Below are positions 1-8,188 of a stretch of DNA of 53,886 bases, in pieces (position 1 is the first letter of the stretch; each line of letters starts with the position of its first letter). The stretch covers positions 1 to 53,886 of the forward strand of contig SXOB01000049.1 of assembly GCA_005776945.1 (NCBI GenBank), given 5' to 3'. Both the position numbers and the translations under genes were made by a program. Under the pieces are notes generated by a model. The model saw only the letters and a program-made list of their open reading frames with translations. It ran no database searches and was not told the origin of the DNA. This stretch comes from Pseudomonadota bacterium. GTDB taxonomy: Bacteria; Myxococcota_A; UBA796; GCA-2862545.

Positions 1-40
1 CCCTCCCCGACGCTCTTCGGATCTCTTGGGTGCGCCACTT

Positions 41-77
41 CGCCCCTCCGACTCACGTCGGAGGGGCGTTTCGGTTT
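41..77 (+). terminator. Intrinsic terminator upstream of kbl
   Basis: A 12-bp perfect stem (CGCCCCTCCGAC at 41-52 pairing with 57-68) has a TCAC loop and is followed by TTTCGGTTT. It fits a rho-independent terminator of a plus-strand gene that ends before the window. It lies only 14 bp before the kbl start, so kbl either has a promoter overlapping the stem or is expressed by read-through (attenuation). Confidence 0.75.
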
Positions 78-90
78 CTGGGAGAATCCC

Positions 91-1296
91 ATGTTCCATC
101 CCGACGTCGCCGCTTCGATTTCCGCTGAATTGGACGCCATTCGCGCGGCGGGAACTTGGAAGGCCGAGCGCACCATCGTGAGCCCGCAAAATGCGCGCAT
201 CCGCGTCGCGGGTGGGCGGGAAGTCGTCAACTTCTGCGCCAACAACTACCTTGGGCTCGCCGACGACCCTGCCCTCGTCCAAGCGGCGATCGATGGCCTG
301 CGCACCTACGGCTTCGGGATGGCTTCCGTCCGCTTCATCTGTGGGACGCTGGACCTCCACCAGGCCTTGGAAGCGCGCGTCGCGAAATTCCTCGGGACCG
401 ACGACACCATCCTCTACTCCTCCTGTTTCGACGCCAACGGTGGCGTTTTCGAGACGATTTGCGGCGCTGAAGACGCCATCATTTCCGACGCCCTGAACCA
501 CGCGAGCATCATCGACGGCATCCGCTTGTCCAAAGCGGCGCGCTACCGCTACGAACACGACGACCTGGACAGCCTGGCCACCCAACTCGACGCCGCAAAG
601 GCCGCTGGGGCCCGACGCATTCTCGTCGTCACCGACGGCGTGTTTTCGATGGACGGCGACATCGCCCGCCTCGGGCCGATCTGCGACCTCGCGGAAGCCG
701 CGGGCGCGCTCGTCATGGTCGACGACAGCCACGCGACCGGATTCGTCGGCGCAACGGGGCGGGGCAGCATCGAGCACTGCGGCGTGATGGGTCGGGTGGA
801 CCTCGTCACGAGCACGCTTGGCAAAGCGCTTGGCGGCGCCTCGGGCGGATTCGTCAGCGGCCGCCGCGACCTCATCGCGCTGCTCCGCCAACGTTCGCGG
901 CCCTACTTGTTCAGCAACACGCTCCCGCCCATGATTGCAGCCGCCGCCACCGCGGCCCTCGACAAGCTGTCGGCGACGACGGAGTTGCGGGACCGCCTCG
1001 AGCGCAACACCGCCCGATTCCGCAGTGCCATGACCGCCGCGGGATTCGCGATTCGACCCGGCGTCCACCCCATCGTCCCGGTGATGTTGGGCGACGCGGC
1101 CCTTGCGTCGAACATGGCGAATGCGCTGCTCGAACGCGGCATCTACGTGATCGGGTTCAGCTTCCCGGTCGTACCCAAAGGCCAGGCGCGAATCCGCGTC
1201 CAACTCAGCGCCGCCCACACGGACGCCCAAATCGACCACGCCGTCGCCGCCTTCACCGAAGTGGGGCGCAGCCTCGGAGTCATTTCAGCTGGATGA
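91..1296 (+). CDS. kbl: Glycine C-acetyltransferase (2-amino-3-ketobutyrate CoA ligase)
   Basis: PLP-dependent alpha-oxoamine synthase, 401 aa, the usual length for Kbl. It converts 2-amino-3-oxobutyrate plus CoA to glycine and acetyl-CoA, the second step of threonine breakdown after threonine dehydrogenase. Visible family signatures are [14 protein letters not shown] (about 47-60), the PLP-stacking His137 in [19 protein letters not shown] (211-220) and the PLP lysine K245 in [14 protein letters not shown]. The start has GGGAG six bases upstream. No tdh is adjacent. The closest alternatives, AONS (BioF) and ALAS, share the fold, but the RFICGT and IRLSKA stretches fit Kbl best. The 3' end overlaps the convergent folB-like gene by 17 bp. 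Confidence 0.93.
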   Translation: MFHPDVAASISAELDAIRAAGTWKAERTIVSPQNARIRVAGGREVVNFCANNYLGLADDPALVQAAIDGLRTYGFGMASVRFICGTLDLHQALEARVAKFLGTDDTILYSSCFDANGGVFETICGAEDAIISDALNHASIIDGIRLSKAARYRYEHDDLDSLATQLDAAKAAGARRILVVTDGVFSMDGDIARLGPICDLAEAAGALVMVDDSHATGFVGATGRGSIEHCGVMGRVDLVTSTLGKALGGASGGFVSGRRDLIALLRQRSRPYLFSNTLPPMIAAAATAALDKLSATTELRDRLERNTARFRSAMTAAGFAIRPGVHPIVPVMLGDAALASNMANALLERGIYVIGFSFPVVPKGQARIRVQLSAAHTDAQIDHAVAAFTEVGRSLGVISAG

Positions 1297-1813
1297 CGAG
1301 CAGCGTGGCTGGTCCCACGGCTCGATCGACCGTCCCAACGCCAATCTGAAAGGCCACGCCGGGGCCGGTCCACGTTTCGCCTTGGCCCAACTCATGGCGG
1401 AAGACGTAGCCCTCTGGCAACTCGAAGGAGAGGGCGTCGGCGGGCCCATTCCCTTCCCAGCGAACCTCTGCGACGGTTCCGCCGCCAAGGATGTCGGGCT
1501 TCTCAAGCGCGACTCCCACTCGGTGTGCTCGCGATCGCGACTCGCCCGGTCCCGGTGCGAGCCGCCACCAGGTGCCGAGGACGACGGCGACCGACTCCAA
1601 CAACCGAAATCGCCCTTCGCGCAACACGAATGCCGCGACGTCGCGAAGCTCGGCGTAGTCGATGCCCGCGGCCAGTTCGCCCGTCAGGCCCACACGCGGA
1701 ACGTCCACGTCCGCCCACACCGAGACGACCACGCGCTGAGGAGTCACCCGTTCATGGGGCAGGATGCCGACGATGACCTCGACGACGAGGTCGCGGAAGC
1801 CGATGGTTCCCAC
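1280..1813 (-). CDS. folB: FolB-like dihydroneopterin aldolase with C-terminal extension
   Basis: The first ~120 of 177 aa look like the FolB/FolX T-fold family, which cleaves or epimerises dihydroneopterin in folate or monapterin synthesis. Matches are the catalytic-Glu region [15 protein letters not shown], the pterin-pocket [15 protein letters not shown] and the active-site EKP. About 55 residues follow that ordinary FolB lacks, with a beta-rich look ([18 protein letters not shown]). I chose the GTG start at 1813: it lies one base after the stop of the upstream reductase gene and has GAGG seven bases before it. An ATG at 1840 would overlap the reductase more. Co-transcribed with the pteridine-reductase-like gene. 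FolX-type epimerase is an alternative to aldolase. Confidence 0.8.
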   Translation of the reverse strand: MGTIGFRDLVVEVIVGILPHERVTPQRVVVSVWADVDVPRVGLTGELAAGIDYAELRDVAAFVLREGRFRLLESVAVVLGTWWRLAPGPGESRSRAHRVGVALEKPDILGGGTVAEVRWEGNGPADALSFELPEGYVFRHELGQGETWTGPGVAFQIGVGTVDRAVGPATLLVIQLK

Positions 1814-1814
1814 G

Positions 1815-2561
1815 TCAGTACCTCGTCGATAGTCCGCCATCGACCGGTACGATGGCGCCATTCAAGTAGTGTCCCTCCGCGGCGACGAAGCGGACAAGGC
1901 GCGCCACATCTTCGGGGTCGCCAACGCGTCCCATCGGAATCCTGCGCAGCAGCCGATCGCGGCGATCCGCATCGTAGTCGTCGGGCCAGGCCACCTGCCC
2001 AGGACTGATGCCAACGGTTCGAATCGCAGGAGCCAGTTCGACGGCCATGGACTTCACCAACATCACGAGGGCGGCCTTGGACATCGAGTACGCCGTGTAC
2101 CCGCGCACGGGACGGTCGGCGCCGACGTCGCACAGGTGCACGACGACCCCGTGTTGCCCCTCCGGCGCCCCCGGCATTTGCCCGTGACGGAGTCGATCCA
2201 GCAGGCCCCTGCTGAGCAACAGCGGAGCACGGGCATGAATGGCCATCATCGCGTCGAGATGTTCCGCCGTCGTGTCGTCGAAGCTCGCCCACGAAAACGT
2301 CGAAGCGTTGTGGACGAGCAGCTCGAGCGCCTCGAATCTGGCGCAGACGGCGTCGATCACGGCTTGGACGCCTTCGACCGTCCCAAGGTCAGCGCGAACC
2401 AGTGCCACTTCGGCGCCAAGCGCGCGACAACGCACCGCGGTGTCTTCGGCCGACGTGTCTCGCCAATGCAGGACGAGGTCGTAGCCGGCCGCGGCCAGCT
2501 CGACTGCGATGGCAGCGCCGACCCGGCGCGCCGCCCCCGTGACCACCGCGCGTGGCCTCAT
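1815..2561 (-). CDS. folM: Pteridine reductase-type SDR (FolM/PTR1-like)
   Basis: Short-chain dehydrogenase, 248 aa. The cofactor loop is TGAARRVG (8-15), with the RR pair seen in NADPH-dependent pteridine reductases; NAS is at 85-87. The active site has Asp145 where most SDRs have Ser, then Tyr158 and Lys162 in YSMSK. The Asp-Tyr spacing of 13 and the Asp replacement are as I recall them for PTR1, so reduction of dihydropterin or dihydromonapterin to the tetrahydro form is the best guess. The ATG overlaps the stop of the GT87-like gene (ATGA), and the stop lies one base before the folB-like GTG, so the two pterin genes are translated as a pair. The symbol reflects the family, not proven orthology. 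Confidence 0.78.
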   Translation of the reverse strand: MRPRAVVTGAARRVGAAIAVELAAAGYDLVLHWRDTSAEDTAVRCRALGAEVALVRADLGTVEGVQAVIDAVCARFEALELLVHNASTFSWASFDDTTAEHLDAMMAIHARAPLLLSRGLLDRLRHGQMPGAPEGQHGVVVHLCDVGADRPVRGYTAYSMSKAALVMLVKSMAVELAPAIRTVGISPGQVAWPDDYDADRRDRLLRRIPMGRVGDPEDVARLVRFVAAEGHYLNGAIVPVDGGLSTRY

Positions 2562-3763
2562 GGGCGCCCCGCGCGCCAGCTGGCCGCAAACAGCGTCACC
2601 AGGCCGGCCGTCTTCAGTTCCTGAAGAACCCAGCCGCCGGCCATCGGCTCAGCTGTCGCCTTGAGCTGCGCAAGGTCAAAACACAGGATGGAGGCCGCCA
2701 TGCCAAGGGCCACGGCCCACGGGGCCGCCAAACGTCCGGAGGCGACAGCCGCGGCGCAGACCGCCATCGCCGGCAGCGCCGCCACGAGGTGGTGTTCGTA
2801 GGTGTAGACAGGCATGAGGAGGGCCGCGACCCACACCGCACCCAGCTGCGCGGCCACGGCCTCCGCGGAGCGTCCACCGCGCGCGCCCAACTCCGCAACG
2901 GCGGCGACGCCCGCCAGGGCGACGGCCGCAGTGCCCAAGCGCGCCGGCCCGACCAGCGTGTCCACCGAGCCCGTGAGTTGGGCGAGCAGGTTGGGGAGAC
3001 TGTGATTGCCGAACATCGTCACGGGCACCTGCAGGCCGTTGTAGTCCCCGGAGCCGAAGGCGGGCAGGACGCGCATGTAAAAGTCGAGTTGGTAGGCCAA
3101 GTCCACCTGAGCGAGGGAGACCACCGACAAGCCGGCCGCCGTCGCGACCGCGGCGATCGAGGGCCGCCACTCGCGGCGAGCCAGCCACCAGACCACGCAG
3201 AGGCCAGGGCTCATCTTGAGCATCGCGGCGGTCCCTATGGCCATGCCCGCCAACGTGACTCGCCCGCGAGCATAGGCCGCGAATGCAGCGACGGACAAGG
3301 CGAGCGCCGCGAAGTTGGCCTGCCCCATCACGAGGTTGTTCGGGCCGGCCGACATCAACACCATGCCCGCGCACCAGGCCGCCAAGGCCACGGTGCCAAG
3401 CTGACGGAGCCAAACGAGGCCCGCCGCCGCGGTCGCCACGAATGCGAGTTCGTTGAGCCAGAACCAGCGCTCGACGGCAGCGGGGAGCCCGAGAGCTGGC
3501 GACCAGCCAAGCCCAAGCAGGAACGGGGGCGGGTAGAAATACGGGTGGACGCCCTTGCGGAGGCCGTCGGTCGCCGCCCGGTCTGCGAGCGCCACACGGT
3601 CGTACGGGTTGCCGCCTTCCGCCGCAACGACCGCCCCGTAGTGGTAGCTGGCGTAGTCCCTGCCCGTTCGATGGCCCACGACGTCGGGCCAAGCGTCCGC
3701 CGTCACCCAGAGTGCGTGCCACGCCAGCGCAAACGCGATTCCAAGCGCTGCCGCAGCTCGCAT
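2558..3763 (-). CDS. GT87-like polytopic membrane protein (DUF2029)
   Basis: 401 aa with about 10 hydrophobic segments. It resembles GT87/DUF2029 mannosyltransferase-like proteins, which use polyprenyl-phosphate sugars at the membrane. Seen here are an early periplasmic-loop signature GRDYASYHYGA, then GNPYDR, then YFYPPPFLLGLG, followed by WFWLNE and GPNNLVMGQANF, the order typical of that family. The start is ATG 3763, the first Met before a membrane segment (MRAAAALGIAFALAWHALW). The ribosome-binding site is weak. An open frame continues upstream, but only as antisense of def. It heads an operon with the two pterin genes (ATGA overlap with the reductase). A link between a glycosyltransferase and pterins is not obvious. 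Confidence 0.72.
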   Translation of the reverse strand: MRAAAALGIAFALAWHALWVTADAWPDVVGHRTGRDYASYHYGAVVAAEGGNPYDRVALADRAATDGLRKGVHPYFYPPPFLLGLGWSPALGLPAAVERWFWLNELAFVATAAAGLVWLRQLGTVALAAWCAGMVLMSAGPNNLVMGQANFAALALSVAAFAAYARGRVTLAGMAIGTAAMLKMSPGLCVVWWLARREWRPSIAAVATAAGLSVVSLAQVDLAYQLDFYMRVLPAFGSGDYNGLQVPVTMFGNHSLPNLLAQLTGSVDTLVGPARLGTAAVALAGVAAVAELGARGGRSAEAVAAQLGAVWVAALLMPVYTYEHHLVAALPAMAVCAAAVASGRLAAPWAVALGMAASILCFDLAQLKATAEPMAGGWVLQELKTAGLVTLFAASWRAGRP

Positions 3764-3847
3764 CGGGACCCCGGCCGCGGGCCTAACCGCGCCATGGTGG
3801 CCCACGGGCACGTCACTAGCGATAGGGGCCGCCCTTCGGAGCGAGCT

Positions 3848-4393
3848 GTGGCCATCTTGCGCGTTGCCCAAATGGGGCATCCTGTCTTGCGGATGATCGC
3901 CGACCCCATCGATCCTGCCGCCATCCGCAGCAAGGCCTTTCAGACCTTCTGTGACGACTTGATCGAGACGATGATCGAGGTCGATGGCGTCGGCCTGGCC
4001 GCCCCGCAAGTGCACGAACCCATCCGCGTCGTGGCGGCCGAAGTCGTTGAAGACGAGGACCCCGTCATCCTCATCAACCCCGTGATCACCGTTCTCGGTC
4101 CAGGCACGCGACGCACCTGGGAAGGCTGTCTGTCCGTCGAAGGCATGCGCGGCCTCGTCGAACGGCCCGACCACATTCGGCTTCAGGCCCTCCTCCGCAC
4201 GGGCAAGGAACTCGACGTGGAGTTGCACGGTTTCCGAGCTGTCGTCGTCCAGCACGAATGCGATCACCTCGACGGGGTCCTTTACGTCGACCGAATCGTG
4301 CCCAAGACACTGATGTTCCTCCGCGAGTGGCGTCGCTGGAAAGACGAACTCGACGACCAAGCGGACGTCGATGACGAAGGGGAGTCCGAGTGA
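3848..4393 (+). CDS. def: Peptide deformylase
   Basis: Removes the formyl group from nascent N-terminal Met; 181 aa, normal size. All three motifs are present: GVGLAAPQ (47-54), EGCLSV (92-97, Cys94 as metal ligand) and HECDH (136-140, two His ligands and the catalytic Glu). The start is GTG 3848, giving the typical N-terminus (M)AILRVAQMGHPVLR, with GGAG six bases upstream. Starting at the ATG nine codons later would cut off the first strand. The 84 bp between this gene and the divergent GT87-like gene must hold both promoters; I see no clear operator there. The stop overlaps the next start (GTGA). Confidence 0.95.
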   Translation: MAILRVAQMGHPVLRMIADPIDPAAIRSKAFQTFCDDLIETMIEVDGVGLAAPQVHEPIRVVAAEVVEDEDPVILINPVITVLGPGTRRTWEGCLSVEGMRGLVERPDHIRLQALLRTGKELDVELHGFRAVVVQHECDHLDGVLYVDRIVPKTLMFLREWRRWKDELDDQADVDDEGESE

Positions 4394-5652
4394 GCCTCTG
4401 GTCCTGGTTCTTTCCCAGTCCGGCGGACCGAATTCGCCAGGCGCAGGTTGCGCTGGCGGAAGGTCGACCCGCAGAGGCCCGGCTGGCGGTGATGGACCTC
4501 GAGGGCGACGAAGCTGCCGCCGTGCAGATCGCCGCCGAAAACGCGCTCGCGCTGCTCAACCTCGACGAAGCCATCGCAGCTTCAGCCCTTGGCAACGACG
4601 CCAGGGCCGTCGAACACGTCGAGCTCGCGAACTCTTTTCATCACGGTGCCCACCCCGAGCGCTTCGCCGCCGCTCGCGCACAGATTCGCGGCAATCGCGA
4701 AGAGCGGGAGGCCGCCGCACGCCGCGACGCCGCAAGGCGAGAGGCCTCTCTGCTGGCCGTCGACCCGCTCGGTCTGGGCCACGACGACAGCCTGTCCCTT
4801 GGCTCGAACGACCCCGAGGTCGAGGCTTTGGCGGCGCGGACCGCGCTCCTCATCGAGGCGTGGCCAGAGGCCCATCGACCTGCCATCGACGCGCTCGGGC
4901 CCCCTTTCCTCGACGCCATGCTCGACCTCGAGGATGGCGAGGCCGGCAAGGCCATGGCGACGCTCGCCACCCTCGACGAGCGCAGCGCCCCCGTCGCCTG
5001 GGGTCGCGCCCTTGCCTCGGCGGCCCTCGACGATCGGCCAGCGGCCATCCGGCACCTCCGCCGGATGGCGGAACTGGCCGGAGGCCATGTGGCCGTCGGG
5101 GGCCGGCACTCCGGCGTCATGCTCGCCGATCTCCTCGCCGCGTCCGGCGCACCCGCAGAAGGTCTCGCCGTGCTGCGCGCTTTGCCGGCTGGCCACCCTG
5201 GAGCCCTGCTCGAAGCCCTGCTTCGCGAGGCGACGGGTGACCTCGCCGGCGCCGAGGCCACGCTCGGGGCCGCCATTCGCGCCGAGCCCCAACAGTCCGC
5301 CTTGTACCGCGTGCTCGCTCGCGTCCGACGCACGGGTGGGCACGACGTCGCCGGCCTCGCCGCGCTGGAAAAAGGCCTGGAGTCCACCAAGGCGTCGCCC
5401 GACCGCGGCCTGCTCCGGGACCTCGCGATCGGCTACCTCGAAACGGGTTTGGAGCCCGACCGGGGCAACGAAGTGACGGCCATGGCCCAGTCCATGCCGA
5501 TCGACGACCCAGCCTGGGACGACCTTTGGCTGATGGCGCTGCACGCTCGCCGAACCGGGCACCCCGAGGCCGCGAATCTGCGCGAGCGCGCGCTGTCCAC
5601 CGGCGGTCCGGCGGGCCAGCAACGCGTCGAGCGGATTTGGCCGACGTCGTAG
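4390..5652 (+). CDS. Tetratricopeptide-like alpha-helical repeat protein
   Basis: 420 aa, no signal peptide or membrane segment. The sequence is Ala/Leu/Arg-rich helical hairpins, for example ALAEGRPAEARLAVMDLEG near the N-terminus and TGDLAGAEATLGAAIRAEP and GGHDVAGLAALEKGLEST later, with the loose TPR pattern of small-residue/aromatic spacing. It probably acts as a cytoplasmic scaffold. The GTG start overlaps the stop of def (GTGA), so it is translationally coupled to peptide deformylase, but I know no functional link. A perfect hairpin follows 80 bp downstream. Function unknown. Confidence 0.72.
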   Translation: MSLWSWFFPSPADRIRQAQVALAEGRPAEARLAVMDLEGDEAAAVQIAAENALALLNLDEAIAASALGNDARAVEHVELANSFHHGAHPERFAAARAQIRGNREEREAAARRDAARREASLLAVDPLGLGHDDSLSLGSNDPEVEALAARTALLIEAWPEAHRPAIDALGPPFLDAMLDLEDGEAGKAMATLATLDERSAPVAWGRALASAALDDRPAAIRHLRRMAELAGGHVAVGGRHSGVMLADLLAASGAPAEGLAVLRALPAGHPGALLEALLREATGDLAGAEATLGAAIRAEPQQSALYRVLARVRRTGGHDVAGLAALEKGLESTKASPDRGLLRDLAIGYLETGLEPDRGNEVTAMAQSMPIDDPAWDDLWLMALHARRTGHPEAANLRERALSTGGPAGQQRVERIWPTS

Positions 5653-5732
5653 CGGCCATAGGAGCTCCGCTCCCGTTTAGACAATCGACGAGGGCACGTC
5701 CTTGCCGGCGGTCGTCGAAGTCGACTGAACGA

Positions 5733-5755
5733 GGCCGCCGCGAGTCGCGGCGGCC
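5733..5755. terminator. Bidirectional hairpin between the TPR gene and rpsD
   Basis: A perfect 10-bp GC-only stem (GGCCGCCGCG at 5733-5742 with 5746-5755) and a 3-base loop, between two convergent genes. There is no T-run on either side, so it may need Rho or act as a mRNA 3'-end stabiliser. Confidence 0.6.
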
Positions 5756-5762
5756 GTGCGAC

Positions 5763-6380
5763 CTACAGCATCTGGCTGTAGTACTCGATGATGGCGTTCT
5801 CGTTGAGCGGAATCGGCACGTCCGAACGCTCTGGCATCGACGTCATCTTGCCAACGCACTTCGCCGGATCGAACTCGAGCCATGCCACGCGGGGCTGCTG
5901 GCTGGTGTACTCGAGGGTCGAGGCGATGAACGGCTTGGAGGCCGACTTCTCGCGCAGCGAGACGACGTCACCGACGTCCACGCTGAACGACGGACGGTCC
6001 ACGCGCTTGCCATTGACGAGCACGTGCCCGTGCACGACCACCTGGCGAGCCGCCGTGATGGTGCGAGCCAGGCCCAGGCGCCAGACGATGTTGTCCAGGC
6101 GGCGCTCGAGCAGGTTCACGAGATTGGCACCCGCCGGACCCTTGCGACGAGAGGCTTCCCGCACGTAGCGCTGGAATTGCCGCTCCAGGATGCCGTAGTG
6201 GAAGCGGGCCTTCTGCTTCTCAAGCATCCGGGTTTTGAAGTCCGAGGACTTCGCTTTGCGCTTGGCGCCGTGCTCTCCGGGCGGAAACGGACGCGTCAGG
6301 GTCGGCGCCGTCGTCAATCCGGGGAGCACCGTGCCCACGGCCCGGCACTTGCGTAGCCGGGGTCCACGATATCTTGCCAT
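5763..6380 (-). CDS. rpsD: 30S ribosomal protein S4
   Basis: Primary 16S rRNA-binding protein that nucleates 30S assembly; 205 aa. MARYRGPRLRKCR is the standard N-terminus, followed by the S4/S9 region and the S4 RNA-binding domain (ERRLDNIVWRLGLARTITAARQVVVHGHVLVNGKRVDRPS, about 92-131). It keeps only one N-terminal Cys, so it is the zinc-free form. GGAG lies six bases before the ATG. It is the last gene of the minus-strand run and follows rpmG rather than the usual alpha operon (S13-S11-S4-RpoA). A structured leader precedes it. Confidence 0.97.
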   Translation of the reverse strand: MARYRGPRLRKCRAVGTVLPGLTTAPTLTRPFPPGEHGAKRKAKSSDFKTRMLEKQKARFHYGILERQFQRYVREASRRKGPAGANLVNLLERRLDNIVWRLGLARTITAARQVVVHGHVLVNGKRVDRPSFSVDVGDVVSLREKSASKPFIASTLEYTSQQPRVAWLEFDPAKCVGKMTSMPERSDVPIPLNENAIIEYYSQML

Positions 6381-6409
6381 GACTGGCTCCAGTGGGTGCT
6401 CTTGGTGAT

Positions 6410-6450
6410 GTCGCGCGGGGGCTTCAGCCTGGTGGCGTGGGCCGCGCGAC
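6410..6450 (-). promoter_or_regulatory. Stem-loop leader between rpmG and rpsD
   Basis: On the minus-strand transcript, nine bases at 6442-6450 pair perfectly with 6410-6418 (GTCGCGCGG on the plus strand), closing a ~23-nt loop about 30 nt before the rpsD start. S4 is known to repress its own mRNA in several bacteria, so this could be an S4-binding leader. It could also just protect or insulate the rpsD message. Confidence 0.4.
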
Positions 6451-6455
6451 CAAAA

Positions 6456-6644
6456 CTACTTGACTTCGCGATGGAGCGTGACGCGCCGCAGGTACGGGTT
6501 GTACTTGCGAAGCTCGAGACGCTTCGGCGTGTTCTTGCGGTTCTTCAGGGTGCTGTACCGGCTCATTCCCGGCACGCCCGACTCACGCTGCTCTGTGCAT
6601 TCCAGCGTGATGACCTGCCGCGCGAGGACCTTCTTCTTCGCCAC
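6456..6644 (-). CDS. rpmG: 50S ribosomal protein L33
   Basis: 62 aa. [19 protein letters not shown] starts like L33 and [18 protein letters not shown] is the conserved C-terminal part. Zinc-binding CxxC pairs are absent, so it is the C-minus form. The start is GTG with GGAGG six bases upstream. It lies in the minus-strand run between iscA and rpsD, which is an unusual neighbourhood (rpmG usually sits with secE/nusG or rpmB). Confidence 0.95.
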   Translation of the reverse strand: MAKKKVLARQVITLECTEQRESGVPGMSRYSTLKNRKNTPKRLELRKYNPYLRRVTLHREVK

Positions 6645-6654
6645 GATCCACCTC

Positions 6655-6670
6655 CGCCGGTCTTCCGGCG
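6655..6670 (-). other. Hairpin in the rpmG leader
   Basis: Arms CGCCGG (6655-6660) and CCGGCG (6665-6670) with a 4-nt loop. On the transcript it lies directly upstream of the rpmG ribosome-binding site (GGAGG), in the 65 bp between iscA and rpmG. It may separate the Isc genes from the ribosomal protein genes. Confidence 0.4.
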
Positions 6671-6709
6671 AGCGACGCCGCTAACGCCGGGATCGCCGGC
6701 GGCGCAAGG

Positions 6710-7030
6710 TCAGACGGCGAAGCTCGTCCCACAGGCGCAGGATCGGCGCGCCATCGGGTTGTCGTAGACAAAGCCCGAGCGCACCAAGGTGTCCTCAAAG
6801 TCGATCGTCGTGCCATGGACGTGAAGGTAGGACTTCTTGTCCACGCAGATCCGCAGCCCGTCGATCTCGAAGGTCTTGTCGGTGGCCGACGCCGCCGGGG
6901 CCGTGTCGAGCGTGTACGCAAAACCGGAGCATCCGCCGCCCTTGACCCCGAAGCGAACCCATTCGTTGCCGGCGTCTGTCAACAAACGCTGGAGTCGTTC
7001 ACGGGCTGGCGGGGTGACGAGAATCGACAT
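6710..7030 (-). CDS. iscA: A-type iron-sulfur cluster carrier (IscA/ErpA-like)
   Basis: 106 aa, HesB/YadR/YfhF family. The three conserved cysteines are visible: Cys34 in GGGCSGFAYT and Cys98/Cys100 in the C-terminal SCACGTSF. It carries or inserts Fe-S clusters into apoproteins. The ATG follows the stop of the cysteine desulfurase gene directly (TGAATG), so the two are translated together. No iscU, hscA, hscB or fdx is present here. ErpA is the alternative name, and the sequence alone does not decide between them. Confidence 0.88.
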   Translation of the reverse strand: MSILVTPPARERLQRLLTDAGNEWVRFGVKGGGCSGFAYTLDTAPAASATDKTFEIDGLRICVDKKSYLHVHGTTIDFEDTLVRSGFVYDNPMARRSCACGTSFAV

Positions 7031-8188
7031 TCACCCTCCGAATTGCGCGCGTTCGCGGCGAAGGTGGACCACGGCGTCGATCACCGCAACCGCGACGTAA
7101 TCGACTTCCTCCTCCGTCGTGGTCCGAGCGAGGCCAAAGCGCAACGACGCCCACGTGCCGTCGCGAACGGCCCCGATGGCCGTCAACACGTGGCTCGGCC
7201 GCAGGTCCGCCGACGCACAGGCGCTGCCAGACGACGCCGCGATCGTACGGAGTTTCGCAAGCAGCGAAGGGCCGTCGACGCCTTCGAACGCCACGTGCAA
7301 GTTGTGCGGCGCCCGGTGCCCTCCGTGGACGACCGTGTCGGACAGGGCCCCCACAAGGGCCCGCTCCAGGCGGTCCCGCAGCGCTCCGACCCGCTCGGCC
7401 GCTCCTGCCGCCATCGCTTCCAAAGCCACCGTGCACGACGCCCCGAAGCCGACGGCGAGCGGCACAGCCACCGTTCCTGATCGGAGTCCCCGCTCCTGCC
7501 CTCCGCCAAGCGCAACCGGGACCAAGGTCGCCGCTGGCCGACGGCGGACCCACAAGGCGCCAACGCCCATCGGGCCATGCATCTTGTGCGCGGACAGCGA
7601 CAACAGGTCCACGTCCCACGCGGCGACGTCGATGGGCAGCAGCGCCCCGGCCTGGACCGCGTCGCAATGGAAGCGCGCTCCCACCCGACGGGCAACCGCG
7701 GCAAGGTCGGCGATGGGCTGGATCGTCCCAATCTCATTGTTGACGGCCATCACGGAGACGAGCGCCGTCGAGGCGTCCACCGCGGCGGCCAAACGCTCCG
7801 GGTCCAGCCTCCCGTCCCCATCGACCGGCAGCACGTCCACCGGGTGTCCGGCAATTCGGGCCGCGGCCGCAGCCTCCAACACGCTTGGATGTTCGGTGGC
7901 CACGGTGACGAAGCCCCGCCGAGTGGAACCTGAAGCGCGGAGCGTGCCGAGGATCGCGAGGTTGTTGGCCTCCGTGGCCCCGGACGTGAAGACGATTTCC
8001 CGGGCTTCTCCGCCGACCCGTCGCGCGACCTCCTCACGCGCCCGATCGAGGTGATGTGCGGCCATCCGCCCCCAACTGTGGCCGCGGCTGCCGGCGTTGC
8101 CAAAGGCGTCGGACCAGCACGGAGCCATCGCCTGGACGACGCGCGGGTCGCAGGGCGTCGTGGCGTGATGGTCCAGGTAGACCTTCAT
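7031..8188 (-). CDS. iscS: Cysteine desulfurase (IscS/NifS-like)
   Basis: PLP enzyme of 385 aa that takes sulfur from cysteine for Fe-S clusters and tRNA thiolation. Seen are an N-terminal YLDHHATTP, FTSGATEANN (67-76), the PLP-stacking His100, DAVQ (176-179), the PLP lysine K202 in SLSAHKMHGP, and the catalytic Cys324 in SSGSACAS. The short Cys loop and length fit group I (IscS/NifS) rather than SufS. The ATG overlaps the stop of the enoyl-reductase-like gene by 4 bp. I rejected a longer reading to 8272 because MKVYLDHHATTP is the usual N-terminus. Confidence 0.92.
   Translation of the reverse strand: MKVYLDHHATTPCDPRVVQAMAPCWSDAFGNAGSRGHSWGRMAAHHLDRAREEVARRVGGEAREIVFTSGATEANNLAILGTLRASGSTRRGFVTVATEHPSVLEAAAAARIAGHPVDVLPVDGDGRLDPERLAAAVDASTALVSVMAVNNEIGTIQPIADLAAVARRVGARFHCDAVQAGALLPIDVAAWDVDLLSLSAHKMHGPMGVGALWVRRRPAATLVPVALGGGQERGLRSGTVAVPLAVGFGASCTVALEAMAAGAAERVGALRDRLERALVGALSDTVVHGGHRAPHNLHVAFEGVDGPSLLAKLRTIAASSGSACASADLRPSHVLTAIGAVRDGTWASLRFGLARTTTEEEVDYVAVAVIDAVVHLRRERAQFGG

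Noticed and set aside
2552..3847. Long plus-strand frame upstream of def (would give a 613-aa protein)
   Set aside because: It is Arg/Gly/His-rich antisense of the GT87-like gene; only the last 181 codons have Def motifs, and a GTG with a ribosome-binding site marks the true start.
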